This document shows, in pieces, positions 22,637 to 31,325 of a DNA stretch of 64,000 nt. The stretch covers positions 124,001-188,000 of the forward strand of contig NZ_JAQQPS010000010.1 of assembly GCF_036688685.1 (NCBI RefSeq), in the 5' to 3' direction. The translations under genes were made by a program, and so were the position numbers. Source of the stretch: JALYUM01 sp036688685 (GTDB lineage: Bacteria > Pseudomonadota > Gammaproteobacteria > Burkholderiales > Burkholderiaceae_D). How positions within the stretch are numbered: position 1 is the stretch's first letter; each line of letters starts with the position of its first letter. The notes below the pieces were generated by a model. That model ran no database searches and was not told the origin of the DNA. It saw nothing but the letters and a program-made list of their open reading frames with translations.

Positions 22637-25213
22637 TTATGCTTTAAGTGCTTCTAATAAATCGGTTTCCAGCTGCACCTGCTTGCGTGCATTGTTCAGG
22701 ACGGCGCCGTCGACCAGGAACACGTCTTCCACGCGTTCGCCCAGGGTCATCACCTTGGCCGTGTGCAGGTTGATGCGGTAGCGCGCCAGCACGCTGGCAA
22801 TCGCGTACAGCAGGCCGGCGCGGTCGTGCGCGGCGATCGACAACAAGTGAAACTGGCCGCGCTCGTCCGGGCGCAGGTCGACCGTCGGCGTGATCGGGAA
22901 CGAGCGTCCCAGGCGCGACAGGCGCCCGCGCGACGGCGCCGGCAGCGCGTCCTGGCTGGTCAGCACGGCCGTCAGTTCGTGCTCGATCAGGCTGATGATG
23001 TCGCGGTAATTGCTGGCGAAGTTTTGCTCGGTCACGACGAAGGTGTCGAGCGCGTAGCCGCCCTTGGTGGTGTGGATCTTGGCATCGAGGATGCTGAAAT
23101 TCTTGCGGTCGAAATAGCTGCAGATGCGCGCGAACAGGTCGCTCTGGTCGCGCGTGTAGACAGCCACCTGCAGGCCGGCGCCAATCGGCGCCAGGCGGCA
23201 TTTCACCACCGGCTTGTCGCTCTCTAACTTGTCGTACAGCGAACGGGTTTGCCAGGCGATGTCGGAGGCGTCGTGGCGCAGGAAATAAGCGACGTCGAGT
23301 TGCGACCAGAATTGCTCATGCGCATTTGCCGGCAGGCCGAACAGGCGCAAGGTGGCCAGCGCTTCCTGCTGGCGCGCGCGCAGTTCGCGGTCGGCAGAGT
23401 GCGGTTCACCGCCGAGCACGCGCAGACTCATGCGGTACAGGTCTTCCAGCAGCTTGGCTTTCCAGCCATTCCACACCTTCGGGCTGGTGCCGCGGATGTC
23501 GGCCACCGTCAGCAGATACAGCGCCGTCAGATGGCGCTCGTCCTTGACCACGTTCGAGAACGCGGCGATGACGTCCGGGTCGGATAAATCCTGCTTTTGC
23601 GCCACCGTCGACATGGTCAGATGCTGCTCGACCAGGAAACAGACCAGTTCGGTGTCTTCCGCGCGCATGCCGTGGTCGACGCAAAATTCGCGCGCATCGG
23701 CCACGCCCAGTTGCGAATGGTCGCCGCCACGGCCCTTGGCAATATCATGAAACAGCGCGGCCACGTACAGCAGCCAGCGGTCGCGGAAGTTGGCAATGAG
23801 CTGGCTGCAGAACGGGTATTCGTGCGCGTGTTCGGTCATCGTGAAACGGCGCATGTTGCGCACCACCATCATGATGTGCTGGTCGACCGTGTACACGTGA
23901 AACAGGTCGTGCTGCATCTGGCCAATGATGCGGCGGAAGTTCGGCAGGTAGCGCCCCAGCACGCCCATGTCGTTCATGCGCCGCAGCGCGTGCACCAGGC
24001 CGGTCGGCGCCTGCAATATCGCCAGGAAATTGGCGCGGTTGACCGGGTCGACACGGAATTTGGCGTCGATGCGCGTGCGCGCGTGCCACAGCGCGCGCAT
24101 GGTGCGCGCCGTCATGCCGGTGATCTCCGGGTGCTGCGTCATGAGCACAAAAATTTCGAGAATTGCCGACGGCTTGTATTCGAAGGTGTTGTCGTTCTTG
24201 ACGTCGATCAGGCCGTGCACATTGTTGAAGCGCTCGTTGATCGGCGTGGCCACGCGCGGCTGCGGAAACAGTTGCGCTTCGATGTTCTGCAGCAAGATGG
24301 TGTTCAGTTGCGTGACCGTCTTGGCAGCCCAGTAGTAGCGTTGCATCAGCAGTTCGCTGGCGCGACGCGCTTCCGGGCCGGTACCCGAGGCCACCAGGCC
24401 GAAGGTCTCGGCAATGGCCGTCTGCACGTCGAACACCAGCCGGTCTTCGCGCCGGTTGGTGTGCAGGTGCAGGCGGATGCGGATGTCCTTGAAGGCGCTT
24501 TCCTTTTCCATCAGCTGGCGCGCTTCGGTGCGTGTGATCAGCCCGCGCGTGGCCAGCTGGCTCCACGAATCGGCCAGGCCGGCCGCCTTGGCCACCCACA
24601 GGATCACCTGCAAATCGCGCAGGCCACCCGGGCTTTCCTTGGTATTCGGTTCCAGCGAGAAGGCCGTGTCTTCGTATTTCACGTGGCGCAGGCGCATCTC
24701 GGCGGTCTTGGCCTGGAAGAACGCTTGCGGGTCCATCGCGTCGCGGTAGCGCCTTTGCAGCTGGGCGAACAGGGCCGCGTCGCCGTCGACCAGGCGCGCT
24801 TCCAGCAAGCTGGTCTGCACGGTGATGTCGGCCGCGGACTCACTCATGCACTCCTCGACGGTGCGGATTGAGTGGCCAATTTCCAGGCCCAGGTCCCACA
24901 GCAATTGCACCAGCTGCTCGAGCTGGCCTTGCAGCGCAGCGTCGGCCGGCTTGCCCAGCAGGATCAGCAAGTCGACATCGGAGGCGGGAAACAGTTCCCC
25001 GCGTCCATAGCCGCCCACGCCGACCAGTGCCGTGTTGGCCGGTAGCCCGGCCTGGCGCCAGGCAGTCGTGAGTACGCCGTCCACGACGTGGCGCAAGGCG
25101 CGCAGCAGCTTTTCCGGCTTGCCGTGCGCGCGGAATTCGGCAATCGCGGCTTGCCGTTCGGTTTTCAGACGTTGGCGTAACTGGGCGCGGTCGGCGAGGG
25201 CGGCAACTAGCAT
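22637..25213 (-). CDS. glnD: Bifunctional uridylyltransferase/uridylyl-removing enzyme GlnD
   Basis: GlnD is the nitrogen sensor that adds UMP to PII proteins when glutamine is low and removes it when glutamine is high. The 858-aa length is normal. Domains in order: nucleotidyltransferase (GVGGYGRGELFPASDVDLL near residue 70), a helical GlnE-like linker, an HD domain (HDIAKGRGGDHS near residue 490) for uridylyl removal, and two C-terminal ACT domains (VAVYTRDQSDLFARICSYF and LLSIAAHDRAGLLYAIAS) that bind glutamine. Its ATG lies 1 nt after the map stop, so the two genes are coupled. Confidence 0.96.
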   Translation of the reverse strand: MLVAALADRAQLRQRLKTERQAAIAEFRAHGKPEKLLRALRHVVDGVLTTAWRQAGLPANTALVGVGGYGRGELFPASDVDLLILLGKPADAALQGQLEQLVQLLWDLGLEIGHSIRTVEECMSESAADITVQTSLLEARLVDGDAALFAQLQRRYRDAMDPQAFFQAKTAEMRLRHVKYEDTAFSLEPNTKESPGGLRDLQVILWVAKAAGLADSWSQLATRGLITRTEARQLMEKESAFKDIRIRLHLHTNRREDRLVFDVQTAIAETFGLVASGTGPEARRASELLMQRYYWAAKTVTQLNTILLQNIEAQLFPQPRVATPINERFNNVHGLIDVKNDNTFEYKPSAILEIFVLMTQHPEITGMTARTMRALWHARTRIDAKFRVDPVNRANFLAILQAPTGLVHALRRMNDMGVLGRYLPNFRRIIGQMQHDLFHVYTVDQHIMMVVRNMRRFTMTEHAHEYPFCSQLIANFRDRWLLYVAALFHDIAKGRGGDHSQLGVADAREFCVDHGMRAEDTELVCFLVEQHLTMSTVAQKQDLSDPDVIAAFSNVVKDERHLTALYLLTVADIRGTSPKVWNGWKAKLLEDLYRMSLRVLGGEPHSADRELRARQQEALATLRLFGLPANAHEQFWSQLDVAYFLRHDASDIAWQTRSLYDKLESDKPVVKCRLAPIGAGLQVAVYTRDQSDLFARICSYFDRKNFSILDAKIHTTKGGYALDTFVVTEQNFASNYRDIISLIEHELTAVLTSQDALPAPSRGRLSRLGRSFPITPTVDLRPDERGQFHLLSIAAHDRAGLLYAIASVLARYRINLHTAKVMTLGERVEDVFLVDGAVLNNARKQVQLETDLLEALKA

Positions 25214-25214
25214 G

Positions 25215-26054
25215 TCAGGCCGGTACGGAATCGGCCTGGGCCAGCAGTTGGGCCACGATGGCCGGTGGTGGCGGGGTCCCGGCCGACGTGGTCAGCACTT
25301 CGAAGCCGGTCTCGGTGACCAGGATCATGTGTTCCCACTGGGCCGACAGGCTGCGGTCCTTGGTTTTGATGGTCCAGCCGTCCGGCATGGCGCGAATTTC
25401 GCGGCGGCCGGCGTTGATCATCGGCTCGATCGTGAAAATCATGCCGGCTTTCAGTTCTTCCAGCGTGCCCGGTTTGCCGTAGTGCAGCACTTGCGGCTCT
25501 TCGTGGAACACCGTGCCGATGCCATGGCCGCAGAATTCGCGCACCACGCTGTAGCCGGCTTTTTCGGCGTGCTGCTGGATCACGTGACCGATATCGCCCA
25601 AATGCGCGCCCGGTTTTACTTTGGCGATGCCCAGCCACATGCATTCATAGGTGACTTCGGCCAGCCGTTTGGCAAGAATCGACGGCTCGCCGATAAAAAA
25701 CATGCGGCTGTTGTCGCCATGGTAGCCGTCCTTGGTGATGACGGTGATGTCGAGGTTGACCACGTCGCCGTTTTTCAGGACCTTGTCGCCTGGAATGCCG
25801 TGGCAAATGACGTCGTTGACCGAGGTGCAGATGGCTTTCGGGTAGGGCGTGTAGCCGGGCGGGCAATAGTTCAGCGGGGCCGGGATGGTGCCTTGCACAT
25901 TAAGCATGTATTCGTGGCACAGACGGTCGAGTTCGCCGGTGGTGACGCCGGGTTTCACGAAGGGCGTGATGTAGTCGAGCACTTCGGCGCCCAGGCGGCC
26001 GGCAATGCGCATGCCGGCGATGTCTTCTGGGGTTTTGATGGAGATGTTGGACAT
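25215..26054 (-). CDS. map: Type I methionine aminopeptidase
   Basis: Removes the initiator Met from new proteins. A 279-aa cytoplasmic enzyme with the metal ligands in order: HGIPGDKVLKNGDVVNLDI (first Asp), DNSRMF (second Asp), CGHGIGTVFHEEP (His), and MIFTIEPMIN plus ILVTETGFEVLT (Glu residues). It is divergent from rpsB, the usual arrangement in proteobacteria, and precedes glnD with a 1-nt gap. A TATAAT (minus strand, 26124-26119) is a possible -10 box, though its -35 box is poor. Confidence 0.96.
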   Translation of the reverse strand: MSNISIKTPEDIAGMRIAGRLGAEVLDYITPFVKPGVTTGELDRLCHEYMLNVQGTIPAPLNYCPPGYTPYPKAICTSVNDVICHGIPGDKVLKNGDVVNLDITVITKDGYHGDNSRMFFIGEPSILAKRLAEVTYECMWLGIAKVKPGAHLGDIGHVIQQHAEKAGYSVVREFCGHGIGTVFHEEPQVLHYGKPGTLEELKAGMIFTIEPMINAGRREIRAMPDGWTIKTKDRSLSAQWEHMILVTETGFEVLTTSAGTPPPPAIVAQLLAQADSVPA

Positions 26055-26151
26055 GGGAGCGATCGGTTAGTTCGGGGAGGCAGGCCAGGGCTTGCGCGGG
26101 CCTTGCATATATGGCGCCATTATAAAGGATGATGATCCGGGACAGCGCCAC

Positions 26152-26180
26152 TTGAAATATCTGGCAAAACCAGCTAGAAT
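26152..26180 (+). promoter_or_regulatory. Sigma-70 promoter of rpsB-tsf
   Basis: TTGAAA (26152-26157), a 17-nt spacer and TAGAAT (26175-26180) form a near-consensus promoter. It leaves a leader of about 137 nt before the rpsB ATG, long enough for the S2 autoregulation known in other proteobacteria. Confidence 0.75.
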
Positions 26181-26323
26181 CGCAGGTTGTTCGAATCTAC
26201 TTTTGAGCAGCTCGGTACAAGCCGATCATTTAATTTTGAAATCGCGAATGCGGTCGACAAGGGTGCCTCGCAGGAAACTGCAGGTAACTGACCGTATTCA
26301 AGACCCAACCCTGGAGAATTACC

Positions 26324-27070
26324 ATGTCCGTCACAATGCGCGAAATGCTGGAAGCCGGTGTCCACTTCGGTCACCAAACCCGTTTCTGGAACCCTAAGAT
26401 GGCCCCGTTCATCTTCGGTCACCGCAACAAAATCCACATCATCAACCTCGAAAAAACGATGACGATGTACCAGGAAGCCATGAAAACCATCAAGCAGATC
26501 TCCGCTCAGCGCGGCACGATCCTGATGGTTGGCACCAAGCGCCAGGCCCGCGACATCATCGCTGCCGAAGCTGCGCGTGCTGGCGTTCCTTACGTCGATC
26601 AACGCTGGTTGGGCGGCATGCTGACCAACTTCAAAACGATCAAAACGTCGATCAAGCGCCTGAAAGACATGGAAGCCCAGATCGAAGACGGTTCGGTTGC
26701 TAACCTGTCGAAAAAAGAAGGCCTGATGTTTGAGCGCGAAATGGTCAAGCTGCAAAAGTCCATCGGCGGCATCAAGGATATGGGCGGCGTTCCTGACGCA
26801 ATCTTCGTCGTCGACGTCGGCTACCACAAAGGTGCGATCACCGAAGCCGGCAAGCTGGGCATCCCGGTCATCGGCATCGTCGACACCAACCACTCGCCAG
26901 AAGGCGTCACCCACATCATCCCGGGTAACGACGACTCGTCGAAAGCGATCACCCTGTACGCACGCGGCGTTGCCGATGCGATCCTGGAAGGCCGCGCCAA
27001 CGCGACCAACGAAGTGGCCGCCATGGTCAAATCGTCGGACGACTTCGTTGAAGTTTCCGAGCAAGCCTAA
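26324..27070 (+). CDS. rpsB: 30S ribosomal protein S2
   Basis: A 248-aa S2 protein, which binds the small subunit late in assembly and recruits S1. The N-terminus (SVTMREMLEAGVHFGHQTRFWNP), the DQRWLGGMLTNFKTI motif and the DTNHSPEGVTHIIPGNDDS motif are all classical. The ribosome-binding site is GGAG. Codon use is strongly biased towards favoured codons, as expected of a highly expressed gene. It is followed by a hairpin with a U-tract and then tsf. Confidence 0.98.
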   Translation: MSVTMREMLEAGVHFGHQTRFWNPKMAPFIFGHRNKIHIINLEKTMTMYQEAMKTIKQISAQRGTILMVGTKRQARDIIAAEAARAGVPYVDQRWLGGMLTNFKTIKTSIKRLKDMEAQIEDGSVANLSKKEGLMFEREMVKLQKSIGGIKDMGGVPDAIFVVDVGYHKGAITEAGKLGIPVIGIVDTNHSPEGVTHIIPGNDDSSKAITLYARGVADAILEGRANATNEVAAMVKSSDDFVEVSEQA

Positions 27071-27114
27071 TTCATGATCATGTAGCTTGCAGGCTTCAAG
27101 CTGCGGGTTACGGG

Positions 27115-27153
27115 AAGGGGCATCGAGCCTTGGCGTCGAGCGCCCCTTTTTTC
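27115..27153 (+). terminator. Hairpin with U-tract between rpsB and tsf (partial terminator)
   Basis: AAGGGGC and GCCCCTT arms with inner TCGA/TCGA pairing, followed by six T, lie 45 nt after the rpsB stop and 30 nt before the tsf start. It probably lets part of the transcripts through and so sets S2:EF-Ts proportions. Confidence 0.8.
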
Positions 27154-27182
27154 TAAGCAAAATTTACTATCAGGAGAAACAC

Positions 27183-28091
27183 ATGGCAGCGATTACAGCA
27201 GCGATGGTAGGCGAACTGCGCGCGAAAACCGACGCACCAATGATGGAATGCAAAAAAGCACTGACCGAAGCCGAAGGCGACATGGCCCGTGCTGAAGAAA
27301 TCCTGCGCGTCAAACTGGGCGGCAAGGCATCGAAAGCATCGTCGCGTATCACCGCCGAAGGCGTGGTAGCGGCATATATCTCCGGCGGCATCGGCGCGCT
27401 GGTGGAAATCAACAGCGAAACCGACTTCGTTGCAAAGAACGACGACTTCCTGGCCCTGGCAAACAACGCCGCCAAGCTGGTCGCTGAAAACAACCCGGCT
27501 GACGTCGCTGCCCTGCTGGCCCTGCCGCTCGACGGCAAGACCCTGGACGAAGTGCGCGCTGCACTGATCGGTAAAATCGGCGAAAATATGTCGATCCGCC
27601 GCTTCCAGCGTTTCGAAACCACCGGCAAGCTGGCCGCTTATCTGCACGGCACCAAAATCGGCGTCATGGTCGATTTCGAAGGCAGCGAAGAAGCAGTCGG
27701 TAAAGATGTTGCAATGCACATCGCTGCGATGAAGCCAGTTGCGCTGTCGTCGGAGCAAGTGCCTGCTGACCTGATCGAGAAAGAGCGTTCCGTCGCTCAG
27801 CTCAAAGCACAGGAAGACGCGGACAAAGCTGTTGCTGAAGGCAAAGCAGTGCAGTCGCCGGAAATCCTGGCCAAGCGCCTCGAAGGTTCGGTTCAGAAGT
27901 ACCTGAAAGAAGTTTCCTTGCTGAACCAGACGTTCGTCAAGAACGACAAGCAAACCATCGAGCAGATGCTTAAAGCGGCGAACACCACCGTGAAAGCATT
28001 CACGATGTTTGTGGTTGGCGAAGGCATCGAGAAGAAACAGGACGATTTCGCTGCAGAAGTTGCGGCGCAAATGGCTGCCTCGAAGCAGTAA
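27183..28091 (+). CDS. tsf: Translation elongation factor Ts
   Basis: EF-Ts releases GDP from EF-Tu. The 302-aa frame from ATG 27183 starts MAAITAAMVGELRAKTDAPM, with the MECKKALTEAEGDMARA UBA-like domain and the NSETDFVAKN core motif that contacts EF-Tu. The start is fixed by AGGAGAAACAC just before it; the frame is open 32 codons further up, across the rpsB-tsf hairpin, which is not plausible coding sequence. A terminator follows 8 nt after the stop. Confidence 0.98.
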   Translation: MAAITAAMVGELRAKTDAPMMECKKALTEAEGDMARAEEILRVKLGGKASKASSRITAEGVVAAYISGGIGALVEINSETDFVAKNDDFLALANNAAKLVAENNPADVAALLALPLDGKTLDEVRAALIGKIGENMSIRRFQRFETTGKLAAYLHGTKIGVMVDFEGSEEAVGKDVAMHIAAMKPVALSSEQVPADLIEKERSVAQLKAQEDADKAVAEGKAVQSPEILAKRLEGSVQKYLKEVSLLNQTFVKNDKQTIEQMLKAANTTVKAFTMFVVGEGIEKKQDDFAAEVAAQMAASKQ

Positions 28092-28099
28092 ATTGAAAG

Positions 28100-28122
28100 C
28101 GGGCCGGAAGGCCCGTTTTTTT
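28100..28122 (+). terminator. Intrinsic terminator after tsf
   Basis: CGGGCC-GGAA-GGCCCG followed by seven T, starting 8 nt after the tsf stop. The GGAA tetraloop (GNRA type) makes it a stable stem. Confidence 0.93.
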
Positions 28123-28345
28123 AGGTGGGTGGTTTGTAAGTGATGACCTTGCAACAAGACGTTACGATGTGGCGTTGTCACGGCGACACCGCTTACAATT
28201 GCCCCGCGCCCTCAGTGTGGTGGAATGGAATGTTGGCCACAAGCTGCATTTGTATCCAGGCGCACCTTCCACTCGACCAGTATGAGTGAGACCGCAACAA
28301 GCCGGTCAGACCCCGAATTCGAATTAATTTTAAGGAGCGACGCCC

Positions 28346-29062
28346 ATGAGAAAACCTGCCTACCAACGAGTACTCCTCAAACTGTCGGGCGAAGCACTGA
28401 TGGGTGATGACCAGTTTGGCATCAACCGCGTCACCATCGATCGCATGGTCAGCGACGTCGCCGAAGTCGCGCGCGCGGGCGTGCAAGTGGCGGTCGTCAT
28501 TGGCGGCGGCAACATCTTCCGCGGCGTGGCGCCAGGCGCCCAGGGCATGGACCGCGCCACCGCGGACTACATGGGCATGCTGGCCACTGTCATGAATGCA
28601 CTGGCGCTGGCCGATGCCATGGGCCACGTCGGCATCACCGCACGCGTCATGTCGGCCATCGGCATCGACCAGGTGGTCGAGCCCTATGTTCGCCCGAAAG
28701 CCCTGCAATACCTGGAAGAGGGTAAAGTGGTTGTGTTCGCTGCGGGCACCGGCAATCCCTTCTTCACCACCGATACCGCGGCAGCACTGCGCGGGGCCGA
28801 GATTTCGGCTCAGATCGTTTTGAAGGCAACCAAAGTCGATGGCGTATATACTGCCGATCCACAGAAGGATCCGACCGCGACCCGTTACGAGACGATCAGC
28901 TTTGATGAAGCCATTTCCAAGCAGCTGCAGGTGATGGACGCCACCGCGTTCGCCCTGTGCCGCGACCAGAAATTGCCAATCAAGGTGTTTTCCATTGTCA
29001 AACCCGGCGCGCTGATGCGCGTGATCATGGGTGAAGACGAAGGTACCCTGGTCCACGTTTAA
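28346..29062 (+). CDS. pyrH: UMP kinase
   Basis: Phosphorylates UMP to UDP, feeding all pyrimidine nucleotides. A 238-aa amino-acid-kinase-fold protein with RVLLKLSGEALMG at the N-terminus, VIGGGNIFRG, the ATVMNALALADAM helix and TGNPFFTTDTAAALR. AAGGAG lies 10 nt before the ATG. A gap of 254 nt separates it from tsf; it probably has its own promoter, for which only a TACAAT at 28194 without a good -35 box was seen. Confidence 0.97.
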   Translation: MRKPAYQRVLLKLSGEALMGDDQFGINRVTIDRMVSDVAEVARAGVQVAVVIGGGNIFRGVAPGAQGMDRATADYMGMLATVMNALALADAMGHVGITARVMSAIGIDQVVEPYVRPKALQYLEEGKVVVFAAGTGNPFFTTDTAAALRGAEISAQIVLKATKVDGVYTADPQKDPTATRYETISFDEAISKQLQVMDATAFALCRDQKLPIKVFSIVKPGALMRVIMGEDEGTLVHV

Positions 29063-29088
29063 TATCCAACATACAACAGGAGAGCAGC

Positions 29089-29649
29089 ATGTCCTTAGCT
29101 GACGTTAAAAAGAGCGCTACCGAGCGCATGGGCAAGTCGATCGAGACACTCAAGGCCGACCTGGCCAAAGTGCGCACCGGCCGCGCCCACACCGGCATCC
29201 TGGACCACATCCAGGTCGATTACTACGGCTCGGCCACCGCGCTGACCCAGATCGCCAATGTGACCCTGATCGATGCCCGGACCATCGGCGTCCAGCCATG
29301 GGAAAAGAAAATGATCACGACCGTCGAAAAGGCGATCCGCGATGCCGACCTGGGCCTGAACCCGTCGACGCAGGGCGACATGATCCGTGTTCCGACCCCG
29401 CCGCTGACCGAAGAGCGTCGTAAAGAGATGGTCAAGCTGGTCAAGGGCGAAGCGGAAGACGCGAAAATTGCGATCCGCAATATCCGTCGCGACGCCAATG
29501 AGCAAGTCAAGAAACTGGTCAAGGACAAGCTGGCATCGGAAGATGACGAGCGCCGTTCAAACGATGAAATCCAGAAGCTGACCGACAAGTTCGTGGTCGA
29601 CGTCGACAAGATCGTGGCCGACAAAGAGAAAGAGATTCTGACCGTATAG
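29089..29649 (+). CDS. frr: Ribosome recycling factor
   Basis: Splits post-termination ribosomes together with EF-G. A 186-aa protein with the family pattern throughout: MGKSIETLKADLAKVRTGRA, VTLIDARTIGVQPWEK, GLNPSTQGDMIRVPTPPLTEERR and the Lys/Glu-rich C-terminal helix. The ribosome-binding site AGGAGAG precedes the ATG. It is co-oriented with pyrH (26-nt gap) and uppS. The 68-nt gap to uppS contains a GCCGGCGC/GCGCCGGC stem without a U-tract. Confidence 0.97.
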   Translation: MSLADVKKSATERMGKSIETLKADLAKVRTGRAHTGILDHIQVDYYGSATALTQIANVTLIDARTIGVQPWEKKMITTVEKAIRDADLGLNPSTQGDMIRVPTPPLTEERRKEMVKLVKGEAEDAKIAIRNIRRDANEQVKKLVKDKLASEDDERRSNDEIQKLTDKFVVDVDKIVADKEKEILTV

Positions 29650-29717
29650 GAACCGAATGCCGGCGCACCCACGCGGCGCGCCGGCGCTTTCGTCTTGTAT
29701 TTTGCAGACCCCGAAAC

Positions 29718-30467
29718 ATGATCTTTAAAAGTTCGACCACAGCCGTTCCCGACGCGTCTTCCGTGCCGCAGCACATTGCCATCATTATGGATGGCAATGG
29801 TCGCTGGGCAACGAAGCGCTTTTTGCCGCGCGTTGCCGGCCACATGAAGGGCGTGGAGGCGGTGCGCGACTGCGTCGACGCCTGCGTCGGCCGTGGCATC
29901 AAATACCTGACGTTGTTTGCATTTTCGTCGGAAAATTGGCGCCGGCCCGAAGAAGAAGTGTCGCTGCTGATGCGCCTGTTCGTCACGGCGCTTGAGCGGG
30001 AAGTGTCGAAGATGCACGCCAACGATATCCGCCTGAAGGTGGTCGGTGACTTGAGCCGCTTCGACCCGAAGCTGCAGGACATGATTGCCAACGCGCAGCG
30101 CCGCACCGCCAACAATACGCAGTTGACGCTGACCGTCTGCGCCAACTACGGCGGGCGCTGGGACATCATGCAGGCCACCAGCAAAATGGTGGCCGCCAAC
30201 CCGGGCGTCGTCGATTTCACCGAAGAGCAGCTGGCCGAACACCTGGCCATGGCCTACGCACCGGAGCCGGACCTGTTCATCCGCACCGGCGGCGAAGAAC
30301 GCATCTCGAATTTTCTGTTGTGGCAGCTGGCTTACTCGGAACTGTATTTCACCGACACCTTCTGGCCTGACTTTAATACCGGCGCATTAGATGCCGCCAT
30401 TTCATCCTACCAAAGCCGCGAACGCCGTTTCGGCCGTACCGGCGCCCAACTGGAAACCAAGACCTGA
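29718..30467 (+). CDS. uppS: Di-trans,poly-cis-undecaprenyl-diphosphate synthase
   Basis: Makes undecaprenyl diphosphate, the lipid carrier for peptidoglycan and O-antigen, from FPP and IPP. A 249-aa cis-prenyltransferase with HIAIIMDGNGRWA (catalytic D25), the FSSENWRRP motif and the C-terminal RTGGEERISNFLLWQLAYSE motif. The stop shares a base with the cdsA start (TGATG), so the two are coupled. Confidence 0.97.
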   Translation: MIFKSSTTAVPDASSVPQHIAIIMDGNGRWATKRFLPRVAGHMKGVEAVRDCVDACVGRGIKYLTLFAFSSENWRRPEEEVSLLMRLFVTALEREVSKMHANDIRLKVVGDLSRFDPKLQDMIANAQRRTANNTQLTLTVCANYGGRWDIMQATSKMVAANPGVVDFTEEQLAEHLAMAYAPEPDLFIRTGGEERISNFLLWQLAYSELYFTDTFWPDFNTGALDAAISSYQSRERRFGRTGAQLETKT

Positions 30468-31315
30468 TGCTGAAAACCCGGATCGTCACCGCGCTGGCAT
30501 TGCTGGCAGTCCTGCTGCCCGTGCTGTTGTTCAATAATTTCACGGTGTTTGCCGTGATCGTGACGGTCTTTTTTGGCGCGGCCATCTGGGAAGCCTTCCG
30601 GCTCTTCAATCCGGACGCCAAGCGCGCGGCCCTGATCGCGGTGTTCTGGACCGCTGCGTTTGCCTACGGCTTCTTTTTCACACCGGGCGGCGCGCGCAAT
30701 CCGCAGTTCTGGTTTCCGGTGTGCGTCGCCATCTGGCTGATCCGCTTCGCGCCGTCGCTGAAATTCGGCTTGCCGCCGATGGAACACGTGTCGAACACCA
30801 TCCTGTCGATGCTGTACGCCATTGCGGTGGTCGGCTGTTTTGCCGCCATCGTCGAACTGTTCCGCCATTCCCCGGTCTATCTGTTGTCAGTAATGGCGCT
30901 GGTCTGGATCGCCGACATCGGCGCGTATTTTTCCGGTAAAGCATTTGGCAAACGCAAGCTGGCGCCATCGATTTCGCCCGGTAAATCCTGGGAAGGCGCC
31001 ATCGGCGGCGGCATTGCCGTGCTGGTGATTGCCAGTGCCACCATCCTGATTGCCGGCAATAACATGTATTCGCCGCTCGCTGACACCTTCGCCGTGCGCC
31101 TCGAGTTCGAACACGGCTGGGGCGTGACGCTGCTTGCCCTGGTGCTCATCAGCGCCGCCAGCGTGGTCGGCGACCTGTTCGAGTCGCAACTCAAGCGCCG
31201 CGCCGGGTTCAAGGACAGCAGTGCGCTGCTGCCGGGCCATGGCGGGGTGCTCGACCGGATCGATGCGCTGATCCCGGTATTGCCGCTGGCCGCACTTATT
31301 GGCGCCTGGCACTAA
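30467..31315 (+). CDS. cdsA: Phosphatidate cytidylyltransferase
   Basis: Makes CDP-diacylglycerol from CTP and phosphatidic acid at the inner membrane, the branch point for all phospholipids. A 282-aa protein with seven to eight hydrophobic segments and the CDS signature near the C-terminus (SQLKRRAGFKDSS followed by LLPGHGGVLDRIDAL). It overlaps the uppS stop and is followed 10 nt later by dxr. Confidence 0.96.
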   Translation: MLKTRIVTALALLAVLLPVLLFNNFTVFAVIVTVFFGAAIWEAFRLFNPDAKRAALIAVFWTAAFAYGFFFTPGGARNPQFWFPVCVAIWLIRFAPSLKFGLPPMEHVSNTILSMLYAIAVVGCFAAIVELFRHSPVYLLSVMALVWIADIGAYFSGKAFGKRKLAPSISPGKSWEGAIGGGIAVLVIASATILIAGNNMYSPLADTFAVRLEFEHGWGVTLLALVLISAASVVGDLFESQLKRRAGFKDSSALLPGHGGVLDRIDALIPVLPLAALIGAWH

Positions 31316-31325
31316 GGAACCACCT

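Noticed and set aside
28175..28199. TTGTCA ... TACAAT as the pyrH promoter
   Set aside because: The spacer is only 13 nt, too short for sigma-70; the -10-like box alone is not enough.
29650..29700. GC-rich stem between frr and uppS as a terminator
   Set aside because: The stem GCCGGCGC/GCGCCGGC is not followed by a T-tract, and the genes on both sides are normally co-transcribed.
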